Below, one piece after another: positions 8,251 to 16,848 of a DNA stretch of 64,000 bases (position 1 is its first letter; each line of letters opens with the position of its first letter). A program made the position numbers and the translations under genes. The notes under the pieces are model-generated. The model ran no database searches. It was not told where the DNA came from and saw only the letters and a list, made by a program, of their open reading frames with translations. Origin of the DNA: JADJOY01 sp046331705 [NCBI: bacterium] (lineage in GTDB: Bacteria > JADJOY01); assembly GCA_046331705.1 (NCBI GenBank), contig JAXLQJ010000018.1, forward strand, positions 1 to 64,000, in the 5' to 3' direction.

Positions 8251-9335
8251 TCGTTCCTCGCCTCGCCGTCCACCACCATCCGCGCCAGCTCGTCGAGCCA
8301 GAAGTCGTCGCCGCCCCAATCCTGCTCGAGCGACATCAGCCGCTTGTAGAAAAGGTGCAGATCGACCTCCCACGTGAATCCCGAGCCGCCGAAGATCTGG
8401 ATCGCATCGGACGCCACGCGCACGTAATTCGCGGATGCATACGCCTTCGTCAACGCCGCGGCGCGATGGCATTCGAGCGCGTCCGCCTGGTCGGCGGCCC
8501 ACAGCGCGTAGTAGGCACCGGCGCGTCCCGTCTCGACCGTCTGCAGCATCTCGGCGGCGAGGTGCGCGATGGACTGGAACGCCCCGATCGGCCTGCCGAA
8601 CTGGACGCGCGTCTTGGCGTGATCGACGGCCAGCGCCAGCGCGGCCTGCGCCGCGCCGAGCCCGTCCACCGCCAGCCCGATCGCCACCCGGTCGACCGCC
8701 AGCTCGAGCGCGTCGATCGGCCCGAGGAGCTCGGCCGGGGTGTCCTCGAGGGTGAGGGTCGCGAATCGCCGCGTGCCGTCCACCGTGGGTTCGCTCGCGA
8801 CGCGCACACCCGGCGCGTCGCGCCGCACGGCCCAGACGTGACTGCCCGCGGTCACCAGGAAGAGGTCTGCAGCCATGCCGTCGAGCACGTGCACCTTGCG
8901 CCCGGTGAGCCGACCCTCCGCCTCGTCGGCGATCGGCTCACGCCAGCGGGCGAATCCGCGCCCGGCATCGACGAGCGCCAGCGTCGCGATCCGCTCGCCC
9001 GCGGCCAGCGCGCGAGCGTGCGCTCGCGCGTCGAGCGCGAGCAGGGCACTCGCGGCGCCCACCGACGAAGCCAGAAACGGCCCCGGGTGCGCCATGCGCC
9101 CCAGCTCCTCGAGCACCACGCCGGCCTCCTGCATGCCGGCGCCCACGCCCCCGAGATCCTCGGGGATCAATAGACCGACGAGCCCGAGATCCGTCATCGC
9201 GCGCCAGATCTCGTCGCTCGTGCCCCGCTCGTCGGCCCACCGTCCGCGCACCCATGCGAGCGGCGCCCGATCGGCGAGGAAGCGCCGCACGCTCGCGCGC
9301 AGCTCGTCTTGCTCGGCGGAAAAGAAGGCATCCAT
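8247..9335 (-). CDS. Acyl-CoA dehydrogenase family protein (subunit 1)
   Basis: A 362-residue flavoprotein of the acyl-CoA dehydrogenase fold, predicted to introduce an alpha-beta double bond into a CoA thioester. The C-terminal segment DAIQIFGGSGFTWEVDLHL is typical of the divergent FadE partners found in heterodimeric steroid dehydrogenases. A GTG start at 9365 is possible, but ATG 9335 has GGAG six bases upstream and is preferred. It is 60 bp behind a second, different dehydrogenase and overlaps the P450 start. The pairing suggests an alpha2beta2 enzyme as in sterol side-chain degradation; that is inference from context. Confidence 0.87.
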   Translation of the reverse strand: MDAFFSAEQDELRASVRRFLADRAPLAWVRGRWADERGTSDEIWRAMTDLGLVGLLIPEDLGGVGAGMQEAGVVLEELGRMAHPGPFLASSVGAASALLALDARAHARALAAGERIATLALVDAGRGFARWREPIADEAEGRLTGRKVHVLDGMAADLFLVTAGSHVWAVRRDAPGVRVASEPTVDGTRRFATLTLEDTPAELLGPIDALELAVDRVAIGLAVDGLGAAQAALALAVDHAKTRVQFGRPIGAFQSIAHLAAEMLQTVETGRAGAYYALWAADQADALECHRAAALTKAYASANYVRVASDAIQIFGGSGFTWEVDLHLFYKRLMSLEQDWGGDDFWLDELARMVVDGEARNE

Positions 9336-9395
9336 GGCGTTCTCCGCCGCGTCACGGGCCGCCACGAAGGCCGCCGCTCGACGCGTTCCGGCGGC

Positions 9396-10556
9396 TCACG
9401 AGCCCTTCGGCAACCCCAGCACGCGCGTGGCGATGATGTTGCGGTTCACCTGGCTGGTACCGCCCGCAATCGAGGTGGCGCGGACGTACACGCGCTGGTC
9501 GCCGAAGCGGCCGGAGTTCGCCTCGGGGCCGAGCACGCGACCGGCGATCGCAGCGATCGCGTCCTCGGTGTCCGACCACACCAGCTTCGCGAGCGAGCCC
9601 TCGGGCCCGGGTATTCGCTTCTGGATGCTGGCCGAGAGCGCGCGATCGGCCAGGAACTTCATGTGCTCGGCGAGCAGGTAGGCGCGCGCCAGCTCGCGGC
9701 GCTTGCCGGGATCGGCGCCGAGCGGCGCGCCGTCGCGCTCGACGGTGCGGGCGTGCGCGATGAGGCGCGCGACCTTCTTCCGCACCTGCAGATGCAACGA
9801 CGCGACTCCCGCGCGCTCGTGGCTGAGGGTCGCCATCGCCACCTTCCAGCCACCGTCGAGCGGACCCAAGAGCGCGCTCGCGGGGACCCGCACGTCCTCG
9901 AAGAAGAGCTCGGCGAACTCGCGGCCACCGGTGATCGTGACGATCGGCCGCACCACCACGCCGGGGCTCGCCAGGTCGACCAGCAGGCACGAGATCCCTT
10001 CGTGCTTGGCCGCCGCCGGGTTGGTCCGCACCAAGAGCTCGCACCAGTTCGCGTACTCGCCGAGCGTGTTCCAGACCTTCTGGCCGTTGACGACGAAGTC
10101 GTCGCCGTCGCGGCGCGCGCTGGTCGTGATCGACGCGAGGTCGCTGCCGGCGTTGGGCTCGGAGAAGCCCTGGCACCAGATCTCGTCGCCGCGCAGCATC
10201 GGCAGCAGGAAGCGCTCCTTCTGGGCCGCAGTGCCGTAGGTCATGATCGCCGGGGCGATGTTCGAGAGCCCGATCACGTTGATCGGGCCGGGCGCCTCGG
10301 CACGGCTCATCTCCTCGGCGAGCACCACCTGCTCGATCACGCTCGCGGCGCGGCCGCCGTACTCCTCGGGCCACGACATGCCCGCGTAACCGGCGTCCGC
10401 GAGGGTGCGGTTCCACGCGCGCAAGCGCTTGACCAGCGCGGGCGTGAGATCGTCGCGAACGGTCACCCCGCGCAGGTCGGCGGGCAGATTCGCTTCGAGC
10501 CACGCGCGCACGCTCGCACGAAACTCCTCGGCCTCGGGCGGATAGCGAAAGTCCAT
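9396..10556 (-). CDS. Acyl-CoA dehydrogenase (subunit 2)
   Basis: A 386-residue acyl-CoA dehydrogenase with the complete fold: N-terminal helices, the CQGFSEPNAGSDLA middle-domain signature that contacts FAD and substrate, and a C-terminal helical domain ending SIAGGTSQVNRNIIATRVLG. The last motif normally reads GGTSE; here Gln replaces the Glu, a small departure to consider when assigning the catalytic base. ATG 10556 has GGGAG upstream. The gene begins 17 bp after the CoA ligase stop and precedes the other dehydrogenase, so the two are probably co-expressed subunits. Substrates are likely bulky acyl-CoAs. Confidence 0.9.
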   Translation of the reverse strand: MDFRYPPEAEEFRASVRAWLEANLPADLRGVTVRDDLTPALVKRLRAWNRTLADAGYAGMSWPEEYGGRAASVIEQVVLAEEMSRAEAPGPINVIGLSNIAPAIMTYGTAAQKERFLLPMLRGDEIWCQGFSEPNAGSDLASITTSARRDGDDFVVNGQKVWNTLGEYANWCELLVRTNPAAAKHEGISCLLVDLASPGVVVRPIVTITGGREFAELFFEDVRVPASALLGPLDGGWKVAMATLSHERAGVASLHLQVRKKVARLIAHARTVERDGAPLGADPGKRRELARAYLLAEHMKFLADRALSASIQKRIPGPEGSLAKLVWSDTEDAIAAIAGRVLGPEANSGRFGDQRVYVRATSIAGGTSQVNRNIIATRVLGLPKGS

Positions 10557-10573
10557 TCGGCTCCCTCGGCGCT

Positions 10574-12133
10574 TCAGATGGCGCGACCGCGGCCTTGCCA
10601 GTAGGGATCGCGAAGCTTGCGCTTCATCAGCTTGCCGCTCGGATCGCGCGGCAGCGCCTCGGTGAAATCGAAGGAGCGCGGGATCTTGTAGCGGGCGAGT
10701 CGCGCCACGCAATGCGCCATGAGCTCGTCGACGAAGGCCGCGCTCACGGCCACTCCCACCTCCGGCTGGACCACCGCCTTCACTTCCTCGCCCCAATCGG
10801 GATGCGGGATGCCGAAGACCGCGACGTCGGCGACCTTCGGGTGCGCGAGCAACGCCCCTTCGACCTCCGCAGGGTAGATGTTCACGCCTCCCGAGATGAT
10901 CAGGTCGATCTTGCGATCACACAGGAAGAGGTAGCCCTCCGAGTCCAGGTAGCCCATGTCGCCGGCGGTGAAGAGCCCGCCGCGACGGCCAGCACGCGTC
11001 TTCTCGGGATCGCCGCCGTACTCGAAGTCCGAGTACGAGCGCATGTAGACGGTGCCCACCACGCCGGCGGGGCATTCGTTGCCGTCCTCGTCGAGGATCT
11101 TGAGCTCGCCACCCTGCCAGACGCGGCCCACGGTGCCGGGGCGCGAGAGCCATTCGTCGGATCGCACCAGCGTCCCACCGCCCTCGGTGGAGCCGTAGTA
11201 CTCGTACACGATCGGCCCCCACCACTCGAGGATGCGGCGCTTGACCTCCACCGGGCAGGGAGCGGCGGCGTGCACCACCGCGCGCAGGCTCGAGAGGTCG
11301 TAGCGCTGCCGAGCTTCCTCCGGCAAAGCCAGCAGCCGATGAAGCTGCGTGGGCACGAGGTGGGTCGTGGTGACGCGGTGGCGCTCGACGAGCCGGAGCG
11401 TCGCCTCCGCGTCCCAGCCGTCCATCAGCACCACCGGGTGATCGAGGTGGAGCGAGTACCAGCCGTGGATGAGCGGCGCCATGTGGTACATGGGCGACGC
11501 CACCAGGTGCACGTGCCCGTCGCCGGGCCTCACGTCGTACTTGAAGAGGTGGGTCGCCTGGAGCGCGATCGCCAGGTCGGGATCCACCGGCACGAGCTTG
11601 CGCCGGACGCTGCGCGGCCGGCCGGTGGTGCCGCTGGTGTAGGCGAGGATCTGGCCCGCCTGCCGCTCGCTCGGTCGCTCCGGGGGCTGCCCCGCCGCGA
11701 ACGCGTCGAACGCGCGAAACCCGTCGATCGATCCCACGGCGATCCGTCGGTCCGCTGGCACGCCGGCATCGTCGGCAGCGGCGCGCGCGACGGCGGCGAG
11801 ACGCTCGTGGGTCACGAACGCTGCCGCGGGCGCATCCGCGAGGATGTACGCAACCTCCGACGCCGTGAGATGCGTGTTGATCGGAGTGAGTCGGAGCCCG
11901 ATCTGCATCGTCGCGAGCAGCACCTCGAAGAGCGCCCGCCCGTTCGGCAACAGCACCGCGACCACGTCGCCGGTGCCGAGGCCCGCTGCACGCAGCGCAT
12001 GGGCGAGTTGATTGCCGCCGCGCCACAGGTCGCGCGCCGCGACGGCGGTGCCATCGGGCTCGATCAGCGCGACACGCTCGCCCGCGCCAGGCGCGCTGCG
12101 CCAGAAGCCGGGGATCTCGAGGGAGGAGCTCAC
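10574..12133 (-). CDS. AMP-dependent acyl-CoA synthetase (FadD-like)
   Basis: A 519-residue ANL-superfamily adenylating enzyme that activates a carboxylic acid to its CoA thioester. It has the P-loop YTSGTTGRPRSV, the adenine motif YEYYGSTEGGG, the hinge and A8 region (FLCDRKIDLIISGGVNIYP), and the C-terminal catalytic Lys in RDPSGKLMKRKL. The frame starts at GTG 12133; no nearby in-frame ATG exists. It is the first gene of the operon that continues with two acyl-CoA dehydrogenases and a P450, with a TTGACGnnnCGTCAA operator about 40 bp upstream. It probably activates the substrate that the operon degrades. Confidence 0.9.
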   Translation of the reverse strand: MSSSLEIPGFWRSAPGAGERVALIEPDGTAVAARDLWRGGNQLAHALRAAGLGTGDVVAVLLPNGRALFEVLLATMQIGLRLTPINTHLTASEVAYILADAPAAAFVTHERLAAVARAAADDAGVPADRRIAVGSIDGFRAFDAFAAGQPPERPSERQAGQILAYTSGTTGRPRSVRRKLVPVDPDLAIALQATHLFKYDVRPGDGHVHLVASPMYHMAPLIHGWYSLHLDHPVVLMDGWDAEATLRLVERHRVTTTHLVPTQLHRLLALPEEARQRYDLSSLRAVVHAAAPCPVEVKRRILEWWGPIVYEYYGSTEGGGTLVRSDEWLSRPGTVGRVWQGGELKILDEDGNECPAGVVGTVYMRSYSDFEYGGDPEKTRAGRRGGLFTAGDMGYLDSEGYLFLCDRKIDLIISGGVNIYPAEVEGALLAHPKVADVAVFGIPHPDWGEEVKAVVQPEVGVAVSAAFVDELMAHCVARLARYKIPRSFDFTEALPRDPSGKLMKRKLRDPYWQGRGRAI

Positions 12134-12174
12134 GAAACGGGTGTTTCCCGGCCGTTTCCGCCCGGATTGGCGGG

Positions 12175-12195
12175 ATTTGACGGATCGTCAAATTC
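12175..12195 (-). promoter_or_regulatory. Operator 1 of the TTGACGnnnCGTCAA family
   Basis: An inverted repeat (ATTTGACG, three bases, CGTCAAAT) about 42 bp upstream of the acyl-CoA ligase start. Read on the minus strand it matches 21-bp elements at 13232 and 20497 at nearly every position. The left arm also resembles a -35 hexamer, so a bound repressor would block polymerase. The binding protein is not identified. Confidence 0.7.
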
Positions 12196-12310
12196 GCCCT
12201 GGTGATACCACGCGACTCGCGGCGGGGAAACTGGCCGCGACGCCCTCGGAGCGACGAGGGCGAGCCGCCCGCGCCGCGCGTCGACGCGGCGCGCGAGCTC
12301 GATCGCCCCG

Positions 12311-13153
12311 TCAGCAGCGCGGAAAGCGCCGGCGATGCTCTCGCATCAAGAGCCGGCCGAGCACATGACCGAGCGACGGGCTGAGCCGGTCGAGCATCCA
12401 CAACACCCACGCGTGCGGCGTCACGATCACGATCGCATCGTTGCGGGCGACGCCCCGCACGATGATGCGCGCCGCGCGCTCGACGGGCATCACCCGCACC
12501 GGGAGCATCGCCTTCATGTCCGCGCGCGACTGCACGGGGATCGTGCCCGGATGGCGCAGCGTGATGTTCTCGAAGAGGATCGGCGTGTCGACGAAGCCAG
12601 GGCAGACGACGGTGGCGCGCACGCCCAGCGCCGCGCCTTCCGCGCGCAGCACGCGCGTCATCCCCACGACCGCGTACTTCGACGTCGTGTACGCGATCTC
12701 GTTCGCCGCCGGGAAGATCCCCGCCAGCGACGCGGTGTTCACGATGTGGCCGTGGCCTTGCTTCACCATCAGCGCGAACGCGGCGTGCACGCCGTGGACG
12801 ACCCCTCCCAGGTTGACGTCGAGCGTGCGCCGCCAATCCTCGAGGGTGTGATCGCGCGCCTCGCCGCCGATCGCGATGCCGGCGTTGTTGTAGAGGTAGT
12901 CGAGGCGGCCGTGCTGGGCGTGGACGCGCTCGATCGTGTCGCGGACCGCGGCCGCATCCGTCACGTCGAGCGCCACCGCCGTGGCGCGGCCGCCGGCGGC
13001 GACGATCTGCTCCGCGGTGTCGCTGGCGCGCTTCGCGTCGCGGTCGGCGAGCACCAGCACGGCGCCGCGACGCGCCATCTCCGCCGCCACCGCCGCGCCG
13101 ATTCCACTCGCCCCGCCGGTGACGATCGCGACCCGATCTCGAAACGCATCCAT
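12311..13153 (-). CDS. Short-chain dehydrogenase/reductase
   Basis: A 280-residue classical SDR. The cofactor motif TGGASGIG, the NNAG motif and the catalytic YTTSK (YxxxK) are all present, with an upstream Ser in NTASLAG. Asp after the second strand (VLADRD) suggests NAD(H) preference. The extended C-terminus (about residues 215-280), rich in Arg and hydrophobic residues, resembles membrane-associated SDRs. ATG 13153 follows a G-rich stretch. Operator 2 lies 79 bp upstream and is shared with the divergent DUF35 gene. It probably oxidises or reduces a hydroxy/keto intermediate of the pathway. Confidence 0.88.
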   Translation of the reverse strand: MDAFRDRVAIVTGGASGIGAAVAAEMARRGAVLVLADRDAKRASDTAEQIVAAGGRATAVALDVTDAAAVRDTIERVHAQHGRLDYLYNNAGIAIGGEARDHTLEDWRRTLDVNLGGVVHGVHAAFALMVKQGHGHIVNTASLAGIFPAANEIAYTTSKYAVVGMTRVLRAEGAALGVRATVVCPGFVDTPILFENITLRHPGTIPVQSRADMKAMLPVRVMPVERAARIIVRGVARNDAIVIVTPHAWVLWMLDRLSPSLGHVLGRLLMREHRRRFPRC

Positions 13154-13231
13154 CGATCGCCCCCCGCGCACGGCTCGCGTGATCGGGTCGAGACCGCGCG
13201 CATGCCGTGTTTCGCCGGGGTTTTCGCTCGG

Positions 13232-13252
13232 AGTTGACGGTTCGTCAAATTC
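13232..13252 (-). promoter_or_regulatory. Operator 2 of the TTGACGnnnCGTCAA family
   Basis: TTGACG, three bases, CGTCAA lies between the divergent SDR (leftward from 13153) and the DUF35/thiolase pair (rightward from 13350). The flanks match operators 1 and 3 on the minus strand. One bound regulator could control both directions. Confidence 0.7.
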
Positions 13253-13349
13253 CGTGTGTTGATAGCCGGCGCCGCGCGCGCTCGGGCCGCACGGCGCTCG
13301 ACTCGTCCGACGATCCAACCCACATCCCGCGCCCCCACGCACGAGCCGC

Positions 13350-13790
13350 ATGGAGTCTTGGCATCCCTTTCGCGTCCTTCCGGCGGTGGACGCGACCAAC
13401 GAGCATTTCTGGACGAGTGGGGCGCGCGGCGTGCTCGCGGTGCTGCGCTGCGCGCGCTGCGCCACGTGGATCCATCCACCGGCCCCCATCTGCCCGAGCT
13501 GCTCGAGTCGCGAGCTCGCGCCGCAAGCGACCAGCGGTCGCGGGACGCTGGTGAGCTACACGATCAATCACCAGCCCTGGATTCCCGGCTTCGATCCACC
13601 CTACGTGATCGCGCTGGTCGAGCTCGACGACCAGCCCGGGCTGCGCATCACCAGCAACCTGATCGGCTGCGCGCTCGACTCGATCGAGATCGGCCTGCCT
13701 GTCGAGGTCTGCTTCGACGAGTACGAGGGCGTGTGGATCCCGCTCTTCCGACCGCGCAGCGAGCCCGCGCCGGCGAGCGACTTCCCGTGA
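13350..13790 (+). CDS. DUF35 zinc-ribbon/OB-fold protein, thiolase partner
   Basis: A 146-residue DUF35 protein. The N-terminal zinc ribbon has two Cys pairs (CARC and CPSC, near residues 34-50), followed by an OB-fold domain. DUF35 proteins bind thiolase-fold enzymes and accept the CoA substrate or channel it; known partners are the archaeal thiolase/HMG-CoA-synthase complex and the steroid retro-aldolase Ltp2. Its stop overlaps the GTG start of the next thiolase-like gene (GTGA, 13787-13790), so the two are coupled and probably form a complex. Operator 2 is about 100 bp upstream. Confidence 0.85.
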   Translation: MESWHPFRVLPAVDATNEHFWTSGARGVLAVLRCARCATWIHPPAPICPSCSSRELAPQATSGRGTLVSYTINHQPWIPGFDPPYVIALVELDDQPGLRITSNLIGCALDSIEIGLPVEVCFDEYEGVWIPLFRPRSEPAPASDFP

Positions 13791-14980
13791 GCGAGCTCTT
13801 CGAACGCCGCGCCGCGATCACCGGCATCGGCCAATCGGCGGTGGGCCGCCGCCTCGGACGCTCGGGCCTCGATCTCACGATCGACGCGTGCTTGGCGGCG
13901 ATCGCCGACGCGGGCCTGGCCCGCCACGACATCGATGGCCTGGCGACCTACCCGGGCGCGGGCATCGGCACCGGCGGCTTCGCCGGCGCCGGCATCCCCG
14001 AAGTCCAGGACGCGCTGCGGCTCAACCTGAACTGGCACGCGGGCGGTCACGAGTCGCCGGGCCAGCTCGGCTCCGTGGTGAACGCGTGCATGGCCGTGGC
14101 GTGCGGGCTCGCCACCCACGTGTTGTGCTTCCGCACGGTGTGCGAGTCGAGCGCGCAAGGCGGCGGCGGGCGCCAGGGCATCGGCGGCGGCGGGCGCGGC
14201 GGCTTCAAGGCGCGCGACCTCTTGCAGTGGACGCTGCCCTTCGGTGCGGCGTCGGCCGCCAACTGGCTGGCGCTCACCGCACAGGCGCATTTCCACGCCT
14301 ACGGCACACGCCGCGAGCACCTCGCGGCGATCGCGCTCAACGGCCGGCGAAACGCCGCGCGAAACCCGAACGCCGTCTACCGCGATCCGCTCGGCCTCGA
14401 GGAATACCTCGCCGCACGGATGATCTCGACCCCGCTTTGCCTTTACGACTGCGACGTACCCGTGGACGGCTCGACGGCGGTGATCGTGTCGAGCGCGTCC
14501 GCGTGCGCCACCGTGGCCAAGCGGCCGATTCGCGTGGAGGCGGTGGGAACGGCGATCCACGGGCGGCCGTCGTGGGACCAATGGCACGACGTCACCTCGA
14601 TGGCCGCGATGGATGCGGCGGCGATGATGTGGGATCGCACCGACCTCACGCCGGCGGACGTGGACGTGGCCCAGCTCTACGATGGCTTCAGCTTCCTCAC
14701 GCTGATCTGGCTCGAGGCGCTCGGTTTCTGCGGCCGTGGCGAGTCGGGCGAGCTGGTGAACGACGGCGCGCGCATCGCGCTCGACGGCGAGCTTCCGCTC
14801 AACACCGGCGGCGGACAGCTCTCGGCGGGCCGGCTCCACGGCTACGGGCACCTTCACGAGGCCGTGGTTCAGCTACGCGGCGAGGGCGGCGAGCGGCAGG
14901 TGCGCAAGCAGCCCGAGGTCGCGGTGGTGTCCGCTGGCGGCGGCCCACTGGCCGGCTGCATGCTGCTCACGCGGAGCTGA
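13787..14980 (+). CDS. Thiolase-fold protein, Ltp2-like (probable retro-aldolase)
   Basis: A 397-residue thiolase-superfamily protein of the SCP-x/lipid-transfer group, started by GTG 13787 in a GTGA overlap with DUF35. The nucleophilic Cys of true thiolases appears absent: the matching segment reads GGHESPGQLGS with Ser near position 90. The usual GHPxG motif is replaced by HGYGHLHEA, and the ECHDCF-type motif by QLYDGFSFL. These Tyr substitutions and the DUF35 partner resemble Ltp2-type aldolases, which remove the sterol side chain by carbon-carbon cleavage without a Cys. A Gly-rich loop (near residues 124-137) is unusual. Aldolase function is inference. Confidence 0.8.
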   Translation: MSELFERRAAITGIGQSAVGRRLGRSGLDLTIDACLAAIADAGLARHDIDGLATYPGAGIGTGGFAGAGIPEVQDALRLNLNWHAGGHESPGQLGSVVNACMAVACGLATHVLCFRTVCESSAQGGGGRQGIGGGGRGGFKARDLLQWTLPFGAASAANWLALTAQAHFHAYGTRREHLAAIALNGRRNAARNPNAVYRDPLGLEEYLAARMISTPLCLYDCDVPVDGSTAVIVSSASACATVAKRPIRVEAVGTAIHGRPSWDQWHDVTSMAAMDAAAMMWDRTDLTPADVDVAQLYDGFSFLTLIWLEALGFCGRGESGELVNDGARIALDGELPLNTGGGQLSAGRLHGYGHLHEAVVQLRGEGGERQVRKQPEVAVVSAGGGPLAGCMLLTRS

Positions 14981-15171
14981 GCGATGCGAGCCTCCGATCG
15001 GGCAGCGCGAATCGCACCGTGTGGTTCCACGTTCCGCGCTCACGGCGAGCGACGAGGAAGCGCCATCCCGCGACGGCTCCACATCCCACGAGCCACCGCG
15101 AGCCGCCTCGCCGCTGGCGAGGAGCGGTGTCGCCGCGCCCTGCGCGCGGCAGCAGCCGCTGACAACGACGC

Positions 15172-16056
15172 ATGAACCCCACTGTTCATTCCTCGCTGCC
15201 GCTCGCGATCCTCTATGGGTCGCTGTCGGCCGTCGCGCTGTGCCTCGGCAAAGGGTTCCAGAAATACGGCGTCGAGGCGCTCGGGCGGCCGAGGCAATGG
15301 CTGAGCCGCGAGTACGGGCCCCGCTTCCTGGTGTGGTGCATCGGGACCGCGGGGATGGTGGCGTCGACGTTCCTGCTCTTCACCGCGTGCGCCTACGGTC
15401 CCGTCACGATCGCTGCGGCGCTCTCCGGCACGGGTCTGGTGGCGCTCGCGATCTTCGCCACCTTGGTGCTGCGCGAGCGTCCCAGCTCCACCGAGATCTG
15501 GGGCATCGCCGCGATCGTCGCCGGCACCGCGCTCACGGGATATTTCCAGCCCGAATCGACGACCAACGCGAGCGGCGTCGCCACCGAGCCGATCCTCGCT
15601 GGGCGCCTGGCGATCTTCTCGTCCGTCACCATCGGCGGCTCGATCCTGGGCACGGTGTACGGCTTGCTCGCCCAGGGGCCGCGCACGGGCGTGGTGCTCG
15701 GTCTGGTGTCCGGCTTCTGCGGCGGGATCTCCGTGCTCTTCCAGAAGGGCGCGATGCTGCACTGCGCGTGCGACGACCTCTTCGCCGACGTGCCCGCGGT
15801 GCTGCGCAATCCGTTCTTCTATCCGTTCGTGGTGTTCGGGATCCTCGATTTCGTGACCACCCAGTACGCGCTCAAGCGGGCGCGTGCGGTGACCGTGGTC
15901 CCTTGCTACCAATCCTTCTACATGCTGGTGCCGATCGTGGGCGGCATGATCGGTTTCGCGGAAGAGCTGACGTGGCTCCAGGTCATGGGGCTCGCGTGGC
16001 TGCTGGGCGGCGTGGTGCTGGTGTCGCGGTATCTGGCGCGTGAGGCGGCGGTGTAG
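15172..16056 (+). CDS. DMT/EamA-type (NIPA-like) membrane transporter
   Basis: A 294-residue polytopic membrane protein with about nine to ten hydrophobic helices and an internal duplication typical of the drug/metabolite transporter superfamily. The first half contains ACAYGPVTIAAALSGTGLV and the second VVPCYQSFYMLVPIVGG, the paired positions where EamA and NIPA-like proteins carry their conserved helices. The substrate cannot be read from sequence; small metabolites or magnesium are family possibilities. It lies 190 bp after the thiolase-like gene and 27 bp before an SDR, so it may be transcribed with the downstream genes. Confidence 0.75.
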   Translation: MNPTVHSSLPLAILYGSLSAVALCLGKGFQKYGVEALGRPRQWLSREYGPRFLVWCIGTAGMVASTFLLFTACAYGPVTIAAALSGTGLVALAIFATLVLRERPSSTEIWGIAAIVAGTALTGYFQPESTTNASGVATEPILAGRLAIFSSVTIGGSILGTVYGLLAQGPRTGVVLGLVSGFCGGISVLFQKGAMLHCACDDLFADVPAVLRNPFFYPFVVFGILDFVTTQYALKRARAVTVVPCYQSFYMLVPIVGGMIGFAEELTWLQVMGLAWLLGGVVLVSRYLAREAAV

Positions 16057-16083
16057 CGCTCGTCCGCCCCCGCGAGGAGAATC

Positions 16084-16848
16084 ATGGCGTTTCGAGGCAA
16101 CGTGGCGCTGATCACCGGCGCCGGAAGTGGCATGGGGCAGCTCGCGGCGAAGAACCTGGCCAACGCGGGCGCGTCGGTCGCGGCGCTGGACGTGAACGAA
16201 GCGGGCCTCGCCGAGACCCGCGCCGCCGCTCCGTCGATCCGCACCTTTCCGTGCGACGTGACCAGCTACGCGGCGGTGGACGACGTGATCGCACGCGTCG
16301 AGCGCGAGCTGGGCGCCATCGATCGCGTGATGAACGCCGCGGGCGTGATGCCCGTCGGTCAGCTTCTCGACCAGACCGCCGAGCAGGTGAATCGGGTGAT
16401 GGCGATCAACTACTGCGGCACCGTGAACGTCACCCAGCGCACGCTGCCGGCGATGCTGGCGCGCGGGCGTGGCGATCTCGTCCAGTTCGGGTCGCTCGCC
16501 GGCTGGATGCCCACGTTGCGCTTCGGTGCCTACGACGCGTCGAAGTTCGCGGTGGTCGCGTACAGCGAGGTGCTCTACCACGAGAACCGCAAGCGCGGCG
16601 TTCGCATCACCTGCGTCTGCCCGCCCGCCGTCGCCACGCCGATGTTCGAGAAGATGAAGGACGGCGCGAAATCCACGAAGTTCTCGCCGGTCATCGCGCC
16701 GCAAGCGGTGCTCGACGCCATCGAGCGCTCGCTCGAGAAGGGCGAGCTGTGGTGCTTCCCGCGCTTCGCGACCATCACGCTGTGGACGCGCCGGCTGATC
16801 CCCAACGCGGCGTGGTGGTTCAATCATCGAGTCGAAGGAACGCCGTGA
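16084..16848 (+). CDS. Short-chain dehydrogenase/reductase
   Basis: A 254-residue classical SDR with TGAGSGMG for cofactor binding, NAAG, and the catalytic YDASK. Ser in FGSLAG completes the triad. The C-terminal part (about residues 195-254) is more hydrophobic and Trp-rich than in core SDRs and may contact membrane lipid. ATG 16084 follows a GAGGAGA ribosome site. The stop overlaps the GTG of the M28 peptidase gene (16845-16848), so the two are translated together. Confidence 0.88.
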   Translation: MAFRGNVALITGAGSGMGQLAAKNLANAGASVAALDVNEAGLAETRAAAPSIRTFPCDVTSYAAVDDVIARVERELGAIDRVMNAAGVMPVGQLLDQTAEQVNRVMAINYCGTVNVTQRTLPAMLARGRGDLVQFGSLAGWMPTLRFGAYDASKFAVVAYSEVLYHENRKRGVRITCVCPPAVATPMFEKMKDGAKSTKFSPVIAPQAVLDAIERSLEKGELWCFPRFATITLWTRRLIPNAAWWFNHRVEGTP

